From Pyrinomonadaceae bacterium (lineage in GTDB: Bacteria; Acidobacteriota; Blastocatellia; Pyrinomonadales; Pyrinomonadaceae): a stretch of DNA of 64,000 nt. The notes beneath the pieces were generated by a model. The model saw only the letters and a program-made list of their open reading frames with translations, had not been told where the DNA came from and made no database searches. Of the stretch, positions 36,373 to 44,712 are shown one piece after another. Positions within the stretch are counted from its first letter, which is position 1; each line of letters begins with the position of its first letter. The translations under genes were made by a program, and so were the position numbers. Location: NCBI GenBank assembly GCA_019694345.1, contig JAIBCA010000069.1, positions 1 to 64,000 of the forward strand, given 5' to 3'.

Positions 36373-37143
36373 TCAAAATACGCTCGTAACCCGAACATTA
36401 CCGCTGACCGGATGCCGATCCAGCAAAACATCGACTCCAAAGGTATTGCGTATGTTCTCGGCCGTTAGAACTTCCGCGGGGGAACCCTGTGCGGTGATCT
36501 TTCCGGCTTTTAGCATCACGATCTCATCCGCAAATTCGGCGGCAAGATTAAGGTCGTGCGTGATCACTATTGCCGAACAGCCGCATTCAGCACAGCGTTT
36601 TCTAACAAGCCTGAACATCATCGCCTGATGCGAAAGATCGAGGTTTGCCGTCGGCTCATCGAGCAGCAGCGTCATCGAACCGGCTGCTAATGCTCGTGCC
36701 AATACGACCCGCTGACGTTCGCCGCCCGACAGGTGATTCATCAGCCGATCTTCAAATCCATCCAGGTCACAGTCACGCAAGGCATTGCGTGCAAACTCTA
36801 AGTCGCGTTCGGTTTCCCACCCAAGAGCTCCGCCATGGACGTAGCGGCCCGAGAGTACAAATTCAAGTACGGTCACGGGAAAACGCGTCTCGTTTTCCTG
36901 TGCGACCACCGCGACCTGCCCTGCGATCTCGCGGCGTGACATTTCGCTGATCCTCCGCGAAGTAAGCAATATCTCGCCATTCACCAGCGGCAGCGTGCCA
37001 TTGAGTGCCCGGATAAGCGTCGTTTTGCCAGCTCCGTTGGCTCCGAGAAGGGCAATGATCTCGCCTTCGCGCAGATCGAACGTGACGCCGCTCAAAACCG
37101 TGCGCTCGTCGTAACCAACCGAAATATCTCGAACCTCAAGCAT
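36373..37143 (-). CDS. BtuD/FecE-type ABC transporter ATPase
   Basis: A 256-residue ATPase of the iron-siderophore/cobalamin class. Walker A 'LLGANGAGKTTLIRAL', signature 'LSGGERQRVVLARAL', Walker B 'LLLDEPTANLDLSHQ', and the switch His in 'ITHDLNL' are all present. It powers the permease encoded 8 bases upstream. The cobalamin riboswitch in front of the operon makes B12 the likely substrate. Confidence 0.92.
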   Translation of the reverse strand: MLEVRDISVGYDERTVLSGVTFDLREGEIIALLGANGAGKTTLIRALNGTLPLVNGEILLTSRRISEMSRREIAGQVAVVAQENETRFPVTVLEFVLSGRYVHGGALGWETERDLEFARNALRDCDLDGFEDRLMNHLSGGERQRVVLARALAAGSMTLLLDEPTANLDLSHQAMMFRLVRKRCAECGCSAIVITHDLNLAAEFADEIVMLKAGKITAQGSPAEVLTAENIRNTFGVDVLLDRHPVSGNVRVTSVF

Positions 37144-37151
37144 CTGCTTTG

Positions 37152-38141
37152 TTATTTTCGCCTAAGCAAATAAATGAAAAGCGGCGCGCCAACAAGCGCC
37201 GTTATCGCTCCGACCGGCAATTCACGCGGCGCGATCGCCGTTCTGGCTATAGTATCGGCGAATATTACAAATATCGCTCCGGTGATAGCCGACAGCGGCA
37301 CGACCAGACGATTGTCGCTGCCGACCGTTAGTCTCACGAGATGCGGCACGATCAATCCGACGTATCCGACCGAACCGCTTGCGGCGACGGCGGCTCCGAC
37401 CACCAGACTTGCCGAACCAAAGACGAGCAAACGGACGCGCCCGACCTCGACACCAAAATCGAATGCATCACGCTCGCCGACCATCATCAGATTGAGAGCC
37501 TTTGCTTGCGAGGCAAGCACCAGCGTACCGATCAGCATTGCCCCGAAACTGATGTAGACGCCATTCATAGTTGACTGTGACAGATCACCCAGCAGCCAGA
37601 ACGTAAAACTGCGCAATTTGGCAACGTCAAGCAATGTCGTCAGCATTACGATCACAGACGAGAGGAATGTCGTAACGATCACACCCGAAAGGACCAACCG
37701 CTCGACGTTCATTCCGGTGCGGCTCCTTGCCATTCGATAGACCGCGACGGTTGCCAGGCCGGCACCCGCAAACGCAAGCAGCGGCCGCGACCACTCAAAA
37801 CTCTGAAAAAAAACGAATGCCAGCATTGTGCCCAACGCCGCGCCGTTCGAAACGCCCAAAAGGTACGGTTCGGCCAGCGGGTTTCGCAAGAGCGACTGCA
37901 GGCCGGCTCCGGCCACTGCCAGACTGGCCCCAACGGCGGCTCCAAGCAGGATCCGAGGCAAACGAATATCAAACAATATCGTTCGTTGCTGCTCTGACAG
38001 ATCGAACAAAGGGAGCCGTTCGGCCCCGAGCAAAGCCGCACCGAAAAGAACGATGAGAAGTAGCAAGATTAGTCCGCCGCCTACCAGCAGATATTTGCGT
38101 TTCGAATCGTTTTTCTTTACGGTCTTCAAATAAATTGCCAC
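37152..38141 (-). CDS. BtuC/FecCD-type ABC permease
   Basis: A 329-residue inner-membrane permease with about 9-10 helices, typical of FecCD family: 'LPRILLGAAVGASLAVAGAG', 'GVSNGAALGTMLAF', and 'VGLIVPHLVRLTVGSDNR'. It forms the translocation pore for a cobalamin or siderophore transporter with the ATPase 8 bases downstream. The start given is GTG at 38141, which lies inside a repeat hairpin (38138-38157); a TTG at 38129 is the alternative. Neither has a Shine-Dalgarno sequence. It seems the repeat was inserted against, or replaced, the original start region. Confidence 0.88.
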   Translation of the reverse strand: MAIYLKTVKKNDSKRKYLLVGGGLILLLLIVLFGAALLGAERLPLFDLSEQQRTILFDIRLPRILLGAAVGASLAVAGAGLQSLLRNPLAEPYLLGVSNGAALGTMLAFVFFQSFEWSRPLLAFAGAGLATVAVYRMARSRTGMNVERLVLSGVIVTTFLSSVIVMLTTLLDVAKLRSFTFWLLGDLSQSTMNGVYISFGAMLIGTLVLASQAKALNLMMVGERDAFDFGVEVGRVRLLVFGSASLVVGAAVAASGSVGYVGLIVPHLVRLTVGSDNRLVVPLSAITGAIFVIFADTIARTAIAPRELPVGAITALVGAPLFIYLLRRK

Positions 38142-38252
38142 TAGTTTTCGCTAGTGGTTAAGTTTGGAAAAAACTTCCGGCTTTAGCCAAACAAGAGATT
38201 CGGCTAAAGCCGCACCAGTCGCCCTAATCATTCCACTAGCTAAAGCTAGTGG
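38137..38252. repeat. Composite palindromic repeat (REP/BIME-like) between btuF and btuC
   Basis: Three hairpins in 116 bases. (1) CCACTAG/CTAGTGG at 38138-38157 with TTTTCG loop. (2) CGGCTTTAGCC/GGCTAAAGCCG, an 11-bp stem at 38178-38212. (3) CCACTAGC-TAAA-GCTAGTGG at 38233-38252. The outer hairpins share the CCACTAG/CTAGTGG arms and the middle one uses the CTTTAG/CTAAAG element. This modular pattern resembles intergenic REP-type repeats often mobilised by RAYT transposases. Confidence 0.75.
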
Positions 38253-38264
38253 CAACTAAAAACC

Positions 38265-39221
38265 CTACTTGAACTTCTCGGGATGCAGATCCTTTGCGAT
38301 CTGCTCCAACGCATCGACCAACCTCGGTCCCGGCCGGGAGATCAGATCAGCGTTTATCCTATATACGCGTCCATTTTTTACTGCAGGCGAATTCTTAAAA
38401 ACCTCGTTTGGCTCTTTGTTGTCCTCGCTGTCGGAAAGAATTACGACCTCGGGGTTTAAGGTCAATGCGGTTTCCTTACTTACCTTTGGATAATCTGTCT
38501 CCAGGTTTGCGGTGACCGATTGTCCGCCCGCACTTACAATCACATCCTGAAGGAACGAGGATTTGCCGATTGTGAATAGAGGCTCCTTAGAAATTTGTAC
38601 GAAGACCTTATTCTGGTAAACCAAATCCATCGGATATCTGGGATCGTAAGTGCTGAAACTCCTCACTTTTGCTACTCGTTCGTTAAGCGACTCAGCTAGT
38701 GCATTGGCAAGTGAGGCGGTACCGAATAGATCACCCAATCTCCGGATTCCGGTCATGACACCTTCGAGTGAGCCGGGATTCGAAACATAAACCGCAATTC
38801 CATTCGCCTCAAGCGTTTTCATAAACGCTTCGATCTGTGATGCCGTCGATACAAAGACAATGTCCGGTTTTAGGGCAACGATCGACTCCATGTTCGGGTT
38901 CATCGTATCCCCGATCTTCGCGATCGACTTTGCCTCTTCGGGATAATTGCAAAATGTGGTAACGCCGACCAATCGATCGCCGGCTCCAACTGCGAATATG
39001 TTCTCAGTCAGATTCGGTGCCAAAGAGACTACACGCGTAACTTTTGTCGGGATCGTCACACTACGCCCCAGGTCGTCTGTCACGACACGCATTGCTACTG
39101 GCGTAGAGCCAACCGCCCCTGCAGAGTTATTGCCTGACGACGTCCGCCCGCCGCAGGCCGACAATAATGCCGCGGCGAGCAGAAGTACGATCCAAACTTT
39201 TTCACCTTTCGACTTTTTCAC
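38265..39221 (-). CDS. BtuF-type ABC substrate-binding lipoprotein
   Basis: A 318-residue periplasmic-binding protein with a lipoprotein signal: 'LLLAAALLSACGG', lipobox LSAC with C23. The class III binding fold shows 'RVVSLAPNLTENIFAVGAGD' and 'VGVTTFCNYPEEAKSIAKIG', typical of BtuF and of siderophore/haem binders. The start is GTG at 39221 with AAGGTG 5 bases upstream. It is the first gene after the cobalamin riboswitch and is therefore the likely B12-binding component. Confidence 0.9.
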   Translation of the reverse strand: MKKSKGEKVWIVLLLAAALLSACGGRTSSGNNSAGAVGSTPVAMRVVTDDLGRSVTIPTKVTRVVSLAPNLTENIFAVGAGDRLVGVTTFCNYPEEAKSIAKIGDTMNPNMESIVALKPDIVFVSTASQIEAFMKTLEANGIAVYVSNPGSLEGVMTGIRRLGDLFGTASLANALAESLNERVAKVRSFSTYDPRYPMDLVYQNKVFVQISKEPLFTIGKSSFLQDVIVSAGGQSVTANLETDYPKVSKETALTLNPEVVILSDSEDNKEPNEVFKNSPAVKNGRVYRINADLISRPGPRLVDALEQIAKDLHPEKFK

Positions 39222-39244
39222 TTATTCACCTTCGCAGACGCCAA

Positions 39245-39295
39245 AACGCCCTGCTTCTCCGCGTCGAGCTACATCGACCAGAAAAACAAGGCGTT
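39245..39295 (-). promoter_or_regulatory. Possible expression-platform stem before btuF start
   Basis: In the minus-strand RNA, AACGCCTTG pairs with CAGGGCGTT (39287-39295 with 39245-39253; one G-U pair), enclosing a smaller GTCGA/TCGAC hairpin. It sits just upstream of the btuF ribosome-binding site, so it could hinder translation or act as a weak terminator once ligand is bound. The link to the riboswitch is inferred. Confidence 0.35.
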
Positions 39296-39366
39296 CCAAA
39301 AATTAAGATTGAAAAACGATGTCTGCCGGCGATGTTTTGACGCGAAACACCAGGTTGGCAATAACG

Positions 39367-39471
39367 TTTGAGGCAGGCGTTCTGACTTATGTATTCACAG
39401 TGACGCGATCGTGCGGGAGTCTCACCCGGCTTTCCCTTTTATGCCGGTTCTTGAAAAAGCGGCACCTCAAA
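39367..39471 (-). promoter_or_regulatory. Cobalamin riboswitch, compact form
   Basis: Read on the minus strand: P1 arm TTTGAGG (39465-39471) with CCTCAAA (39367-39373); a P2-like hairpin TGCCG...CGGCA; the core segment with GGGAAAGCCGGGTGAGACTC and CGCGTCACTGTGA; and the B12-box-like AAGTCAGAACGCCTGCC (39372-39388). The order and sequences match the cobalamin aptamer. Only about 10 bases separate CACTGTGA from AGTCAG, so the peripheral domain of the long adenosylcobalamin form is absent and the aptamer is ~105 nt. It precedes the BtuF/C/D-like operon and, with the ligand bound, should lower expression. Confidence 0.85.
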
Positions 39472-39500
39472 GCTATAAATTTTTAAAGACCAAGCGGCAG

Positions 39501-39529
39501 ATTATTGCCCTAAAATGGTTAAAAGTCAA
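39501..39529 (-). promoter_or_regulatory. Promoter of the riboswitch-btuF operon
   Basis: On the minus strand: TTGACT (39524-39529), a 17-base spacer, then AATAAT (39501-39506). Both hexamers match 5 of 6 consensus bases, and the transcript would begin some 20-25 bases before P1 of the cobalamin aptamer. Confidence 0.7.
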
Positions 39530-39550
39530 TGATCGACTCGTTTGCCGAAC

Positions 39551-39946
39551 CTATTGCCCGTCCGATTCGCCCACATTGCCGGGCGCATCGGCGTTATCGG
39601 CCAGTGCGGCCTCGCCCCGCTTGGGCAGCGGCCTCGTGTAGCCCTTTCGTGCCGTAAGCATCACCGCCAAAAGCCGAAACCGGCGACCGGCGGCCGACGA
39701 TCCGGGATCGATGTTTTCGAATTCGAACGAATATGTATAGTGCCCGGCGGAGAGTTTCTTACACATATCTTCTGATAGATGAAAGAGAAAAGCATCGGCG
39801 TACTTTCCCATACTCTCATCAACGTGACCGATGACCTCGCCTGCCGGATCGTTGAGGTAAACCGGCACGCTCTCGATCGCCTCGCATCGTGAATAATATT
39901 CGCCAAGCACATGCCGGCGAGAAAGAGCCAGTGGTCCGTAAGCCAT
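39551..39946 (-). CDS. Protein of unknown function
   Basis: A 131-residue soluble protein I do not recognise. The N-terminal ~100 residues look like a compact domain ('SVPVYLNDPAGEVIGHVDES', 'ADAFLFHLSEDMCKKLSAG', 'YTYSFEFENIDP'), followed by a disordered, Asp/Asn/Gly-rich tail. There is no signal peptide. The start ATG at 39946 lacks an obvious ribosome-binding site. Its stop lies 20-odd bases upstream of the B12 operon promoter, on the same strand. Confidence 0.55.
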   Translation of the reverse strand: MAYGPLALSRRHVLGEYYSRCEAIESVPVYLNDPAGEVIGHVDESMGKYADAFLFHLSEDMCKKLSAGHYTYSFEFENIDPGSSAAGRRFRLLAVMLTARKGYTRPLPKRGEAALADNADAPGNVGESDGQ

Positions 39947-39986
39947 AGAAGCAGTTTAACACGTCCGGGACGATCCTGGATGAAAT

Positions 39987-40026
39987 AAAAAGCTGCCCGG
40001 CCGGAACACGTCCGTGGGCAGCTTTT
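39987..40026. terminator. Intrinsic terminator after the RRM gene
   Basis: AAAAAGCTGCCC (39987-39998) pairs with GGGCAGCTTTT (40016-40026), giving an 11-bp stem with flanking A/T runs. On the minus strand it follows the glycine-rich RRM gene by 24 bases and is followed by TTTTATTTC. Confidence 0.8.
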
Positions 40027-40050
40027 CACTTATTGGATTTGGTCAACCGA

Positions 40051-40413
40051 CTACCAACGGCCGCCGCCGCCGTATCCGCCGCCACCGCGGTTTCCACCGC
40101 CGTAACCACCACCGCCACCGCGGTTTCCACCGCCGTAGCCGCCACGGCCGCCGCCGCTGCGGTTCTCTTGCGGTTTCGCCTCGTTGACCTTGAGTGCACG
40201 CCCATCGACTTCCTTGCCGTTCAGCTGCGCGATGGCATTTTCACCCTCCGCCTGCGATGCCATTTCGACAAAACCAAAGCCACGTGAGCGGCCGGTCTCG
40301 CGGTCTTCGATGATGTTGGCCGACTCGACGGTGCCGATAGCACCGAAAAGATCGTTAAGATCCTGATTTGTTGTGTTGAAGGAAATGTTTCCAACGTATA
40401 GTTTCATTGACAT
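40051..40413 (-). CDS. Glycine-rich RRM RNA-binding protein
   Basis: A 120-residue protein with one RNA recognition motif. RNP2 is 'KLYVGNISF' and RNP1 is 'SRGFGFVEM', both intact with the aromatic residues that stack on RNA. The C-terminal ~35 residues are Gly/Arg/Tyr repeats ('GGGRGGYGGGNRGGGGGYGG'). Such proteins in cyanobacteria and others bind RNA in the cold. The start is ATG 40413 (an in-frame ATG at 40407 is also possible), with AAGG 10 bases upstream. A long, base-paired leader of about 300 bases precedes it, which would suit temperature control. It ends 24 bases before a terminator. Confidence 0.92.
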   Translation of the reverse strand: MSMKLYVGNISFNTTNQDLNDLFGAIGTVESANIIEDRETGRSRGFGFVEMASQAEGENAIAQLNGKEVDGRALKVNEAKPQENRSGGGRGGYGGGNRGGGGGYGGGNRGGGGYGGGGRW

Positions 40414-40747
40414 TGTTATGTTTACCTTGCCTCTTTTCGAGGTTTCTAAAGAAGTGTCGAACCGGTCTTGCGTCAAATAGAAACTATCGTCGTGCGAAGG
40501 AAACGGATCTCTGATACTCAAAAACTGAGAGCTACTTCTGATTAACTATTAGGGCCCGCTCTCAAACTTATCCAGAAATCGTTAAAGACGAAGCGCACCA
40601 TCAAAGGCGCGAGAGAAGGATTAACTCTTTGAGTATGACCGTCTTTAAGGTAAATAGCAACCTCTAATTTCATGCAATTGGGTGGCCGGCATATCGGACG
40701 GCCGTCCACGGCGATCCGAGCGCCATCCTGATGGTTACGCCCGCCCG
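40414..40747 (-). other. Structured leader/intergenic region upstream of RRM gene
   Basis: 334 bases between the RRM start and the end of the GH38 gene. Complementary arms seen: TTAAAGACG (40582-40590) with CGTCTTTAA (40640-40648), and ATACTCAAA (40514-40522) with TTTGAGTAT (40628-40636). They overlap, so they would form alternative folds rather than coexist fully. No coding frame is supported. A TTGACG -35-like hexamer near 40480 lacks a good -10. Confidence 0.45.
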
Positions 40748-43315
40748 CTATTGGAACTTCACCAAGTGCGTCTGGATCTGCTGCTGGTTCAACGCCGCAT
40801 TCAAGCGGCCGGCTCCGACATTGGCCGGGGCGATCGCGGTTTCAACATTGGTCGTTCGGTCGGCAGATTCAACAGTTCTGGCAAAAGAAACCGAATACGC
40901 GAGCGGCGACGAGGATTGGTTCCAAACCCTGAGGGCGACCCCACGGTCGATGCCATCCTCGGCGGGCTTCAACGCCCAGAGGAATACATTTGGATCGGAT
41001 ACATGCAAAAACGAATAACTCAGTGCCGGATACGGCCGTGTGACTTCACCCGTGCCGCCAACCCATCCAGTAACGAACGGGTTTTGATGTTCGAGTGAGA
41101 ACCGCATCGCCGACGCCTGATCAAATCCGCCGTGAGTCCGCAGAGCAAAACGCTGCATAAAGTACGCATCGCCTCCCTGGTCGCGGATCCCGAGATCAGG
41201 GCCGTCAACCTGTCCACCGGCAAGCACATTGATCTGCGGCGTCGACGTATCAAAAACACGCGGCCCGCTATTGCCTAACCGCATAAATGAATCGTCCCAG
41301 TTCGACAGCGTGATGCCAAACGCGTTGTTGCCCCCGTCCGAAATATCGGCGAAGTGGTTTAGCGACAGCCAATCATACCGGGCGTTCTTCGGCGAATAGT
41401 GTCCTCCGCCGGCCAGTAGTTTGCCCCGGATCACCGCACCGACCTCTTCATGCCAGACGTCCGGCGAATTTACGTCAAACGAATAACTCCAGGTTTTGAC
41501 GTCGCCAAAATTCTCGGTAATTTCGTTGCGAACGTCTATTCGGTCAATGTCGCGAAAAAGTGTTACACGGGTGACATGACGGACCGGGCTGCCCGAAACG
41601 GCCCTGAGTGTGACGCTCACCGGCCCCGCATTTTCGACCGTGACCGTCCCCGAACGGTCACCGCCAAGGTCGTTGAGCAGACGGCCGCCGATATTGCGAA
41701 CCGTCTCGCGATCGCCGCGGGTCTTATCGATCAGGCTCGTTATCGCCCCATCCGGCGCGAGCGTTAAGCGGTACCGGTCGTTCTCGATCGTCGCGCCGTT
41801 TTGTGCCGCGGCGTTCGGAATTGCGGCCGGTGCCCCGCTTCGCAGTTCGATGACCTTGTAACCGACCGACGGCACGTTCGAAGCCAAAACACGCAGTATC
41901 CTCTGCGTTCCAAACGTCAGTATCTGCGACGGTAGTTCGACACCGGTCGCCGCGTCCACCGCTTTGAGCTTTCGATAGCCGCGCAGTGGAATGTCGGCAA
42001 CATCTGTTCGCGGCCAACTGAGCGGATTAAATACATAGAACCGCTCCGCATTACCGGTCCGCGAGATCAAGCGGCCAAGTTCGAATTTGGCATCGTCGTA
42101 AAGCTTGTCCACATACCCCGTGATCTCCCTTTCAACCTTGCGGTGCCAGGCCGCCCGTTGCGCCCGCGTGACGGCCCCGTCGGCGGTCCAATCGTGTTCG
42201 TAATAAAGGCCAAAGTTCATCATCGCCCGGTCGCGGTCGGCGATCCGCGACGACATGAATGACGGTTGTTCGAGGGCCACAAGTGCGGCCATTGCTTCGG
42301 CACTGCGGAGCTTTTCCGAGGCACGTTTTACCCGCGAAGACACCTCGGCCATCGATGCGGTCAACACGTCCCATTCGTTGCCGAATGCGGCCGAGTATGT
42401 CTCAAGCCCTGCTCCGTGACTGGCCTCGAAATCGCGAAAAAAGTCCTCCTGATTAGAAATAATGACTCGCCGTTCGGGCGTTGACTGTTGCTGGGCGACC
42501 GAAACGAACTCGTCGCTGGTGTATTGCAGGTCATCGCCGCCGCGGCCAAAGGCCCCAATGACCGGATACAGATATTTTGACTGAAAGATCGGGTCGTATT
42601 CGGCAAAGTCGATCGTTTCGACCGGATCGTGGGCCTCGATGTAGCTGCCGAACATCTTGTTGGTCGTGTATTGCGACTGCCATTTCATCAGAACCCGGCT
42701 GCCGTCGCGGCCGCCCGAGTAATAGATCTCACGGTCGCGGTCGTTCAAGCCGGTCACCTCGGTCGCACAATTACAAACGCCCTTCCAGGAGTATTTCGCA
42801 CCGGCGCCCGCCCAGAGCGACGACAGGCCGAATGGCTGAGTTTGATTCTCCATCGCAATGGCCAACGGGAACCTCAGATCATGCCGCCGCTCGATCCGCC
42901 CGGAATAATACATTCCACGAAGCACGCTCTCGGCGTTAGAACCGCCCTGCGCGACGACCAGCGGATTCATCGGCACACTCATATGGCCATCGCGGATGCG
43001 TTGGATAAATCTATCGAACTGAGCCGTGCTGCGGTTACGCTCGTATTCCCACATCCAAAGACTGCCGTCGCAGCTCCAGCGCATTTGCGAATCGGACGGA
43101 TTCGCCTGCGTCTCGTCCATTTTGTTGAGGTAATAGTCGATCATCGTCAGGAATGCCTGTCGATAAGTTGCCTCGTCGGCGATCCAGTAATAATCGGTGT
43201 GGTCGTCGGGAGCGATATAGAATCGCTTTTGCGCGGCCGCCGCGCCCGAAACGGCGAATATGATCGCCATCAAGCACATTGCTCTCGTGATCTGTCGAAA
43301 TGATGTTCGGATCAT
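40748..43315 (-). CDS. Secreted GH38 family glycoside hydrolase (alpha-mannosidase-like)
   Basis: An 855-residue enzyme with signal peptide ('MCLMAIIFAVSGAAAA'). The N-terminal catalytic domain shows 'DDHTDYYWIADEATYRQAF', a variant of the GH38 H-x-D-x-x-W zinc motif (the usual first His-x-His-Asn-Asp-x-x-W is reduced). Later 'FYVFNPLSWPRTDVADI' and 'IENDRYRLTLAPDGAITSLI' are the GH38 C-terminal beta-domain blocks. These are retaining alpha-mannosidases that act on mannose-containing glycans. The divergent motif means activity should be tested. It lies 106 bases downstream of a MacB-type permease. I use the ATG 43315; the frame upstream has no family match. Confidence 0.78.
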   Translation of the reverse strand: MIRTSFRQITRAMCLMAIIFAVSGAAAAQKRFYIAPDDHTDYYWIADEATYRQAFLTMIDYYLNKMDETQANPSDSQMRWSCDGSLWMWEYERNRSTAQFDRFIQRIRDGHMSVPMNPLVVAQGGSNAESVLRGMYYSGRIERRHDLRFPLAIAMENQTQPFGLSSLWAGAGAKYSWKGVCNCATEVTGLNDRDREIYYSGGRDGSRVLMKWQSQYTTNKMFGSYIEAHDPVETIDFAEYDPIFQSKYLYPVIGAFGRGGDDLQYTSDEFVSVAQQQSTPERRVIISNQEDFFRDFEASHGAGLETYSAAFGNEWDVLTASMAEVSSRVKRASEKLRSAEAMAALVALEQPSFMSSRIADRDRAMMNFGLYYEHDWTADGAVTRAQRAAWHRKVEREITGYVDKLYDDAKFELGRLISRTGNAERFYVFNPLSWPRTDVADIPLRGYRKLKAVDAATGVELPSQILTFGTQRILRVLASNVPSVGYKVIELRSGAPAAIPNAAAQNGATIENDRYRLTLAPDGAITSLIDKTRGDRETVRNIGGRLLNDLGGDRSGTVTVENAGPVSVTLRAVSGSPVRHVTRVTLFRDIDRIDVRNEITENFGDVKTWSYSFDVNSPDVWHEEVGAVIRGKLLAGGGHYSPKNARYDWLSLNHFADISDGGNNAFGITLSNWDDSFMRLGNSGPRVFDTSTPQINVLAGGQVDGPDLGIRDQGGDAYFMQRFALRTHGGFDQASAMRFSLEHQNPFVTGWVGGTGEVTRPYPALSYSFLHVSDPNVFLWALKPAEDGIDRGVALRVWNQSSSPLAYSVSFARTVESADRTTNVETAIAPANVGAGRLNAALNQQQIQTHLVKFQ

Positions 43316-43421
43316 AATGCGGCGGCAGCGAGCGGCAAATACTAGAGGTATAAAAAGCCAAAAGCGAATGTTTTCCAACATTCGCTCATGAAAGGCCAAT
43401 GAAGTTTGGCATATAGTGCGA

Positions 43422-44525
43422 TCACTCGTACCCGAGCGCCTCGACCGGATCGAGCCTGGCGGCACGCAGGCCCGGATAAAGGGCTCCGACGATACTGCTG
43501 AGGATGCCGACGATCAGAATGCTGAGCACGATCGACGGTTCGATCTGAACGGTCAGCGACGTCCATTTGGTCAAGGCAATGCTGAGCAAGAACGTCGCGA
43601 TCACACCGAAAAGTACGCCGCCGGTACTGATCAAAAGGGCTTCCTGAACGATCGTGAACGCAATGCTGAAATTGGACATACCCAACGACTTGAGCACGCC
43701 GATCTGACGTGTTCGTTCGGTAACGGTCGTGTACATCGTCAAAAGGATAATGAGCGCCGAGATCGCTCCGGCGACTCCGACCACGACGTTCAGAAAGACG
43801 TTCAAGGCCGGAAAACCCTGCATGTAGAGTTCCTCGAGGTCGCGCGTTAGTATGATCTGATCGTCCGGAAACTTTGCCTGAATGCTCTGTGCGACAGTGT
43901 CGGGCGTGAAGCCTTCCTTGACCTTGATCAGCAGTGCCGAGACCTTGCCCTCGGCCCCGAGCTGCTTTTGCATGGTCGCGAGCGGGATCTTTATGCGGCC
44001 GCCGGCACTCGGTTCGTATGATCCGACCAGCGTGAAATCACGGTCGTAGATATTCATCTTGCCGCCGATGACGAGATTCTTTTGCTGGACCCATGCGACG
44101 TCGGCGATCACCTCGTCGGCACCGTCGGCGGGCTTGCGCCCTTTGGCGATCTGTACGCCGGAAACAGATGCGTATTCGTCAAAGTTGATGCCGTCGACCA
44201 GTCGGCTGCCGGTATTTGCGTCCGAGACCGAGATGCTGTTCTGGGCGATCGGCACAGCGGTCGCGACGCCATCTACCTCTTTTACGTCGTCGGCCAGGCT
44301 CACCGGCAGACGCAGTGCCTCAGAACCGCTGAGCCCGAGGCTGCCGGACGCACGCAGCATTATTTCGGCCCCGACATTCGCCTCACGCTGTGCCCGCTCA
44401 CGCAAACTGCCGTTGGCAAGCCCGACCGTAAATACGATCAGCAGAATGCCGATACCAATGCCGATCATGCTGACCGCCGTCCGTGCGGGCCGGTGAAGCA
44501 TATTTGAAAATACGAGGCTGTTCAT
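43422..44525 (-). CDS. MacB/FtsX-type ABC permease
   Basis: A 367-residue permease with one N-terminal helix ('RTAVSMIGIGIGILLIVFTVGLANG'), a large periplasmic domain ('GLGLSGSEALRLPV'-like region) and three C-terminal helices with 'TERTRQIGVLKSLGMSN' and 'LYPGLRAARLDPVEALGYE', the FtsX-domain hallmark. I start at the ATG 44525 with AGGA upstream. No ATPase is adjacent. Members act in lipoprotein, lipid or toxin export or in mechanical signalling; the substrate here is unknown. Confidence 0.85.
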   Translation of the reverse strand: MNSLVFSNMLHRPARTAVSMIGIGIGILLIVFTVGLANGSLRERAQREANVGAEIMLRASGSLGLSGSEALRLPVSLADDVKEVDGVATAVPIAQNSISVSDANTGSRLVDGINFDEYASVSGVQIAKGRKPADGADEVIADVAWVQQKNLVIGGKMNIYDRDFTLVGSYEPSAGGRIKIPLATMQKQLGAEGKVSALLIKVKEGFTPDTVAQSIQAKFPDDQIILTRDLEELYMQGFPALNVFLNVVVGVAGAISALIILLTMYTTVTERTRQIGVLKSLGMSNFSIAFTIVQEALLISTGGVLFGVIATFLLSIALTKWTSLTVQIEPSIVLSILIVGILSSIVGALYPGLRAARLDPVEALGYE

Positions 44526-44712
44526 CAAAAGCGTTCCTAAAAATCTCGTTACAAACAAATTGCCGCTAACGCAAAGGCCGGCGGCAAACAATAAATCTAC
44601 TCCTTTGCGGCGCAAAACGCTAGACGCCGAGGCCCCGTGAACGGGTTAGGCAGAGTTACGAACACGTTGGGCGACCGAACATGCTCACTCACGGTCAGGC
44701 GGCTAGCCGAAC

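Noticed and set aside
40063-40150. Short tandem GGCGG-rich repeats as a minisatellite
   Set aside because: They are simply the coding sequence of the glycine-rich tail of the RRM protein.
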